Source of the DNA: Mannheimia sp. USDA-ARS-USMARC-1261
Lineage (GTDB): Bacteria > Pseudomonadota > Gammaproteobacteria > Enterobacterales > Pasteurellaceae
Direction of reading: 5' to 3'
NCBI RefSeq assembly: GCF_000521605.1
Contig: NZ_CP006942.1
Location: forward strand, 1,860,001 to 1,924,000
Length of the DNA: 64,000 nucleotides
In this document: one piece after another, positions 60,361 through 64,000 of the stretch
How the letters are laid out: each line of letters begins with the position of its first letter
How positions within the stretch are numbered: position 1 is the first letter of the stretch
The notes under the pieces: model-generated
Seen by the model: the letters and a program-made list of their open reading frames with translations, nothing else
What the model was told of the DNA's origin: nothing
Databases searched by the model: none
Made by a program: the position numbers and the translations under genes

Positions 60361-61191
60361 TTACCCTAAAGCAACATCTAATATCATCATTACCACGAAT
60401 CCTAGCATTAAACTTAAAGTTGCAATATCTGTATGCCCATTACTTTGTGATTCAGGAATTAATTCTTCTACTACAACGAAAATCATCGCTCCAGCAGCAA
60501 AAGCAAGAGCATAAGGAAGAATTGCCGTCATCGAAAGCACAAAAATCGCGCCAATAACCGCTGCAATAGGTTCAACTGCCGCAGACATTGCACCATACCA
60601 AAAAGCTTTTTTTCTACTATGTCCCTCAGCTCTAATTGGAAGAGCAAGAGAAGAACCTTCAGGAATATTTTGCAAACCAATACCTATTGCTAAGCCAATC
60701 GCCCCCATAATAGAAGCATCTACACTCGCCATTTGGCTTGCTAAAGCTCCAAAAGTTACACCAATAGCCAACCCTTCCGGAATATTATGGATCGTAATGG
60801 CTAAAAACAATAAAGTGGTTTTTGACAATCCTTTTGTAAGCTGTTTATTTCCTTCTGCCTGCTCAATAGGCTTACTGAGGTGTAAATGTGGAACAATATA
60901 GTCAATTAGTCTGATGAAAGCACCACCGGCAAGAAATCCAATCGCTGCCGGCAACCAAGCAAGCTCACCATAATCAGCTTCGGCATAGTCTAAAGAAGGT
61001 GAAAGCAAAGACCAAAATGAAGCTGCAATCATCACACCGGCAGCAAAGCCCATCATACTGTCCAATAATTTTCGATTTACCGATCTAAAAAAATAGACAA
61101 ATGATGAGCCTAAAATTGTACATCCCCAAGTAAATAACCCGGCTAAAAATGCCTGCCATACAGGAGAAAGCGAAAGGAAATATTCAAACAA
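60361..61191 (-). CDS. ZIP family metal (zinc) transporter, GufA-like
   Basis: 276 residues with eight hydrophobic segments. The metal path motifs HNIPEGLAIGVTFG (TM4) and QNIPEGSSLALP (TM5) are typical of ZIP/GufA transporters. A His-containing loop (VPHLHLSKPIEQAEGNK) lies between TM3 and TM4. Zinc and possibly other divalent cation uptake is likely by family. First gene of the ZIP-DUF805-engB-rraB run. Confidence 0.9.
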   Translation of the reverse strand: MFEYFLSLSPVWQAFLAGLFTWGCTILGSSFVYFFRSVNRKLLDSMMGFAAGVMIAASFWSLLSPSLDYAEADYGELAWLPAAIGFLAGGAFIRLIDYIVPHLHLSKPIEQAEGNKQLTKGLSKTTLLFLAITIHNIPEGLAIGVTFGALASQMASVDASIMGAIGLAIGIGLQNIPEGSSLALPIRAEGHSRKKAFWYGAMSAAVEPIAAVIGAIFVLSMTAILPYALAFAAGAMIFVVVEELIPESQSNGHTDIATLSLMLGFVVMMILDVALG

Positions 61192-61298
61192 AGCAAATTA
61201 GCCATAAAAAATCAATATGGATTTATTCTATCAAATATTCAAATCTATTAATATAGCGTAAATATAGCTATGATGATGATTCTATTTGTAAAATTTAA

Positions 61299-61331
61299 TA
61301 AAAAACCCCACGGATTCTTTACCTTGGGGCT
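61299..61331 (-). terminator. Terminator of the YbjN-like gene
   Basis: CCCCACGG (61306-61313) and CCTTGGGG (61322-61329), one mismatch, followed on the minus strand by a six-T run at 61300-61305. Confidence 0.8.
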
Positions 61332-61393
61332 TGGAGTTCGTTCTTAATTTTTTTGCTTCTTTAAGAAGCTCACTAAGTCGAATTTGAGATAGG

Positions 61394-61810
61394 TTACTTA
61401 AACATTTTCAAGAGGCTGGCTAAACCACCTAATCTAGATAAAGAAAATATTTTCTGGACTGTTATAAATCTATTGATAGATTTTAATAAATACGCTTCTG
61501 TCATTCCTGATTCTAAACTCATTTTTAAACATACCTTTCCATCATCGTTTTTATAAACGGTAACAAATCGCTTTTCACAATTCCACTCATTCATTTCTTT
61601 AAATGATATATCGATATCACTAAATGCCATAAATATTTCTATGGAACCATCATCATATCCATTACTTATAAGATAATTCATACCATCACGAGTAAATGCA
61701 ATAAGACCTCGTTTAACAATTCTCACATTTTCATAATCTGCTTCTTCTAAAATAGACACTAATTGTCTATCTGTGAATTCATCAAAAACTTCTTCATAAG
61801 AACTACTCAT
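61394..61810 (-). CDS. YbjN-like protein, possible immunity protein
   Basis: 138 residues from ATG 61810, which has GGAGG 5 nt upstream. A GTG at 61822 is in frame but lies within that site. Sequence: VFDEFTDRQLVSILEEADYE, VRIVKRGLIAFTRDGMNYLI, then SIEIFMAFSDIDISFKEMNE and FVTVYKNDDGKVCLKMSLES, which is like the YbjN/T3SS-chaperone-like fold, a fold used by several toxin-immunity proteins. Its start overlaps the upstream small ORF by 8 bp, so it is translationally coupled. Function is not demonstrated. Confidence 0.65.
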   Translation of the reverse strand: MSSSYEEVFDEFTDRQLVSILEEADYENVRIVKRGLIAFTRDGMNYLISNGYDDGSIEIFMAFSDIDISFKEMNEWNCEKRFVTVYKNDDGKVCLKMSLESGMTEAYLLKSINRFITVQKIFSLSRLGGLASLLKMFK

Positions 61811-61988
61811 AGATACCTCCACCGTTTTTATCTCTAGTCAGATTTAGCGATAATTGATCTCTCATTTGAGCATCTACATCTATTTTATAACTAAGTTGGT
61901 CACTTGGATCGGTTAAATCATATTGGTATTTATTTCCTATATTATCGGTATAAAACCGTTTACCATTTTCAAATTTCATTATCAGCAT
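61803..61988 (-). CDS. Short ORF resembling the C-terminal tail of a polymorphic toxin
   Basis: 61 residues, from ATG 61988 with AGGAA 7 nt upstream. NGKRFYTDNIGNKYQYDLTD, then PSDQLSYKIDVDAQMRDQLS and a final DKNGGGIYE. From memory this resembles endings of some toxin or hemagglutinin-related accessory ORFs (DPxAQxRDxL ... GGGIYE), but I have not been able to check. No signal peptide, no catalytic motif. The stop lies inside the YbjN-like gene's start, so the two are an operon. It may be an orphan toxin fragment or a small partner protein. Confidence 0.5.
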   Translation of the reverse strand: MLIMKFENGKRFYTDNIGNKYQYDLTDPSDQLSYKIDVDAQMRDQLSLNLTRDKNGGGIYE

Positions 61989-62057
61989 TATTGGGTTCCT
62001 ATATAAAAACCATATTAACTAAACAAAATATCTCATTATTTTGTCAGTACTTTATTT

Positions 62058-62100
62058 GTTCTACTTGCTATGCAAGTAGAACAATGGGATTATCCCATTG
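62058..62100. repeat. Two adjacent palindromes
   Basis: GTTCTACTTGC-TAT-GCAAGTAGAAC (62058-62082), sharing one base with CAATGGGAT-T-ATCCCATTG (62082-62100). Both stems are perfect. Confidence 0.8.
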
Positions 62101-62225
62101 GCTGTCTAATTTTTATCCCATATTCATTTTGCAAATTTTATTTATAAAAAAGCCGCTTGCAACCTCATTTCAGGTAACAATCGGTCATTTTTATACCTTA
62201 TTTTGCAAAATAACCTTCTATGCTA

Positions 62226-62273
62226 TGGTTATGGTTATGGTTATGGTTATGGTTATGGTTATGGTTATGGTTA
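62226..62273. repeat. Hexanucleotide tandem repeat, eight copies of TGGTTA
   Basis: Eight perfect tandem copies of TGGTTA (ATAACC on the other strand's phase), flanked by TGCTA and TGCTAAG. Next to the rRNA terminator. Confidence 0.95.
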
Positions 62274-62281
62274 TGCTAAGA

Positions 62282-62318
62282 TAAAAAACAAAAACCCCTA
62301 AGTATCTCTACTTAGGGG
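62282..62318 (-). terminator. rRNA operon terminator
   Basis: CCCCTAAGTA (62295-62304), TCTC loop, TACTTAGGGG (62309-62318). On the minus strand T-runs follow (TTTTTGTTTTTT, 62283-62294). Downstream of 5S. Confidence 0.93.
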
Positions 62319-62394
62319 CTCTTTATGCCTTGTTTATTTATGTTTATATCTTCGTTCTTTTCTTCTGTCTCTTCCGCTTTCGCTTCAAATTAAT

Positions 62395-62512
62395 AACCCG
62401 ACGATGCTCTACTCTCACATGGCGAATCACCACACTACCATCGACGTTACTGTGTTTTACTTCTGAGTTCGGAATGGAATCAGGTAGAACCACAGCACTA
62501 TTGTCGTCGGGA
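62395..62512 (-). rRNA. rrf: 5S ribosomal RNA
   Basis: On the minus strand: CCCGACGACAATAGTGCTGT at the 5' end, TTCCATTCCGAACTCAGAAG in the middle, GATGGTAGTGTGGTGATTCG, and GAGAGTAGAGCATCGTCGGG closing the terminal stem. It matches the 5S loop-C/helix III and GAGAGTAG signatures. Ends are estimated to within a few bases. Confidence 0.93.
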
Positions 62513-62658
62513 AAATCCGTTAAAATCTAAAAACAAGCTGTTACTTTGAGTATGCTTTCTCTGTTCGTCTTTTCTTTGTTTGTCTTCTGTTTAGTCTTTA
62601 CTCTACTTCGCTTCTCGTCTTTCTCGCTTTCGCTTCCAAAAACACTTGAGCGTTGTAT

Positions 62659-64000
<1,342 letters not shown>

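Larger units (their letters stand above)
61989..62281. other. Intergenic region between rRNA operon terminator and orphan module
   Basis: Non-coding, about 290 bp. It contains two adjacent palindromes (62058-62100), an uptake-signal-like CCGCTTGCAA, and the hexanucleotide repeat at 62226-62273. No gene with family support lies here; a plus-strand frame that reads Met-Val repeats is an artefact of the hexanucleotide. Confidence 0.7.

Noticed and set aside
61351-61370. Palindrome GCTTCTTTAAGAAGC as a second terminator of the YbjN-like gene
   Set aside because: On the minus strand it is followed by A residues rather than T, so it is unlikely to be an intrinsic terminator; the hairpin at 61299-61331 serves better.
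62226-62273. CRISPR-like repeat
   Set aside because: Units are six bases and directly adjacent, with no spacers and no cas genes nearby.
62050-62284. Plus-strand open frame ending in Met-Val repeats
   Set aside because: The Met-Val run is the translated hexanucleotide repeat. There is no family match or ribosome site, and the frame is opposite to the orphan module.
62513-62658. tRNA gene in the 23S-5S spacer
   Set aside because: No cloverleaf, GGTTCGAAT or CCA-type ends were seen in the 146-bp spacer.

Overview
This window is a chromosomal segment of a Pasteurellaceae bacterium of the Actinobacillus/Mannheimia type. The DNA uptake signal core ACAAGCGGT (reverse complement ACCGCTTGT) is scattered throughout. 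That is the Actinobacillus pleuropneumoniae-type core, not the Haemophilus AAGTGCGGT core. Base composition is AT-rich, and protein similarity and local gene order match gamma-proteobacterial housekeeping clusters. Species is not resolved.

Layout. 1-11.6 kb: uvrD (cut by the left edge), yfcH, the divergent argR/mdh pair, two small Pasteurellaceae-type ORFs, yajQ, the divergent serB/ytjB pair, infA, an HI0933-type flavoprotein, a DsrE protein, a purine permease with a PurR-like operator, and the Usg paralogue of aspartate-semialdehyde dehydrogenase. 11.8-21 kb: ybfE-fldA-fur, letB (seven MCE domains), luxS, an ABC exporter and dnaA-dnaN. 21-35.6 kb (minus): rodZ-ispG-hisS-yfgM, argH, mnmA, and the complete sodium-pumping NADH:quinone reductase operon nqrABCDEF with its maturation genes apbE and nqrM. 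36-42.3 kb: nfuA, pyrG, yjjG-cysB plus a secreted protein, and gcvA divergent from a GcvB small RNA. 42.3-56.5 kb: rsgA-rnhB-hinT-ycfL, the cell-wall cluster ycbL-mepK-ldtD, proQ-prc, a cold-shock gene with a long leader, an MFS transporter-proC pair, rdgC, yqaB, a membrane protein and argE. 56.5-58.8 kb: a decayed IS110-type element split by a decayed IS3-type element. 58.9-62 kb: rraB, engB, a DUF805 protein, a ZIP transporter, and an orphan toxin-tail/YbjN-like pair. 62.4-64 kb: the 5S gene and the 3' part of 23S rRNA on the minus strand.

The window is mostly core genome. The most informative non-coding signals are the GcvB homologue, the PurR-like palindrome ahead of the purine permease, six inverted uptake-signal pairs placed just after genes, a family of GGGGCAAATT-type palindromic intergenic repeats, an eight-copy hexanucleotide repeat beside the rRNA operon, and long inverted repeats in the nqr leader. 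I saw no tRNA gene, CRISPR array or prophage, and no clearly new defence or biosynthetic system. The orphan toxin-tail/YbjN pair is the nearest thing to an undescribed accessory module.
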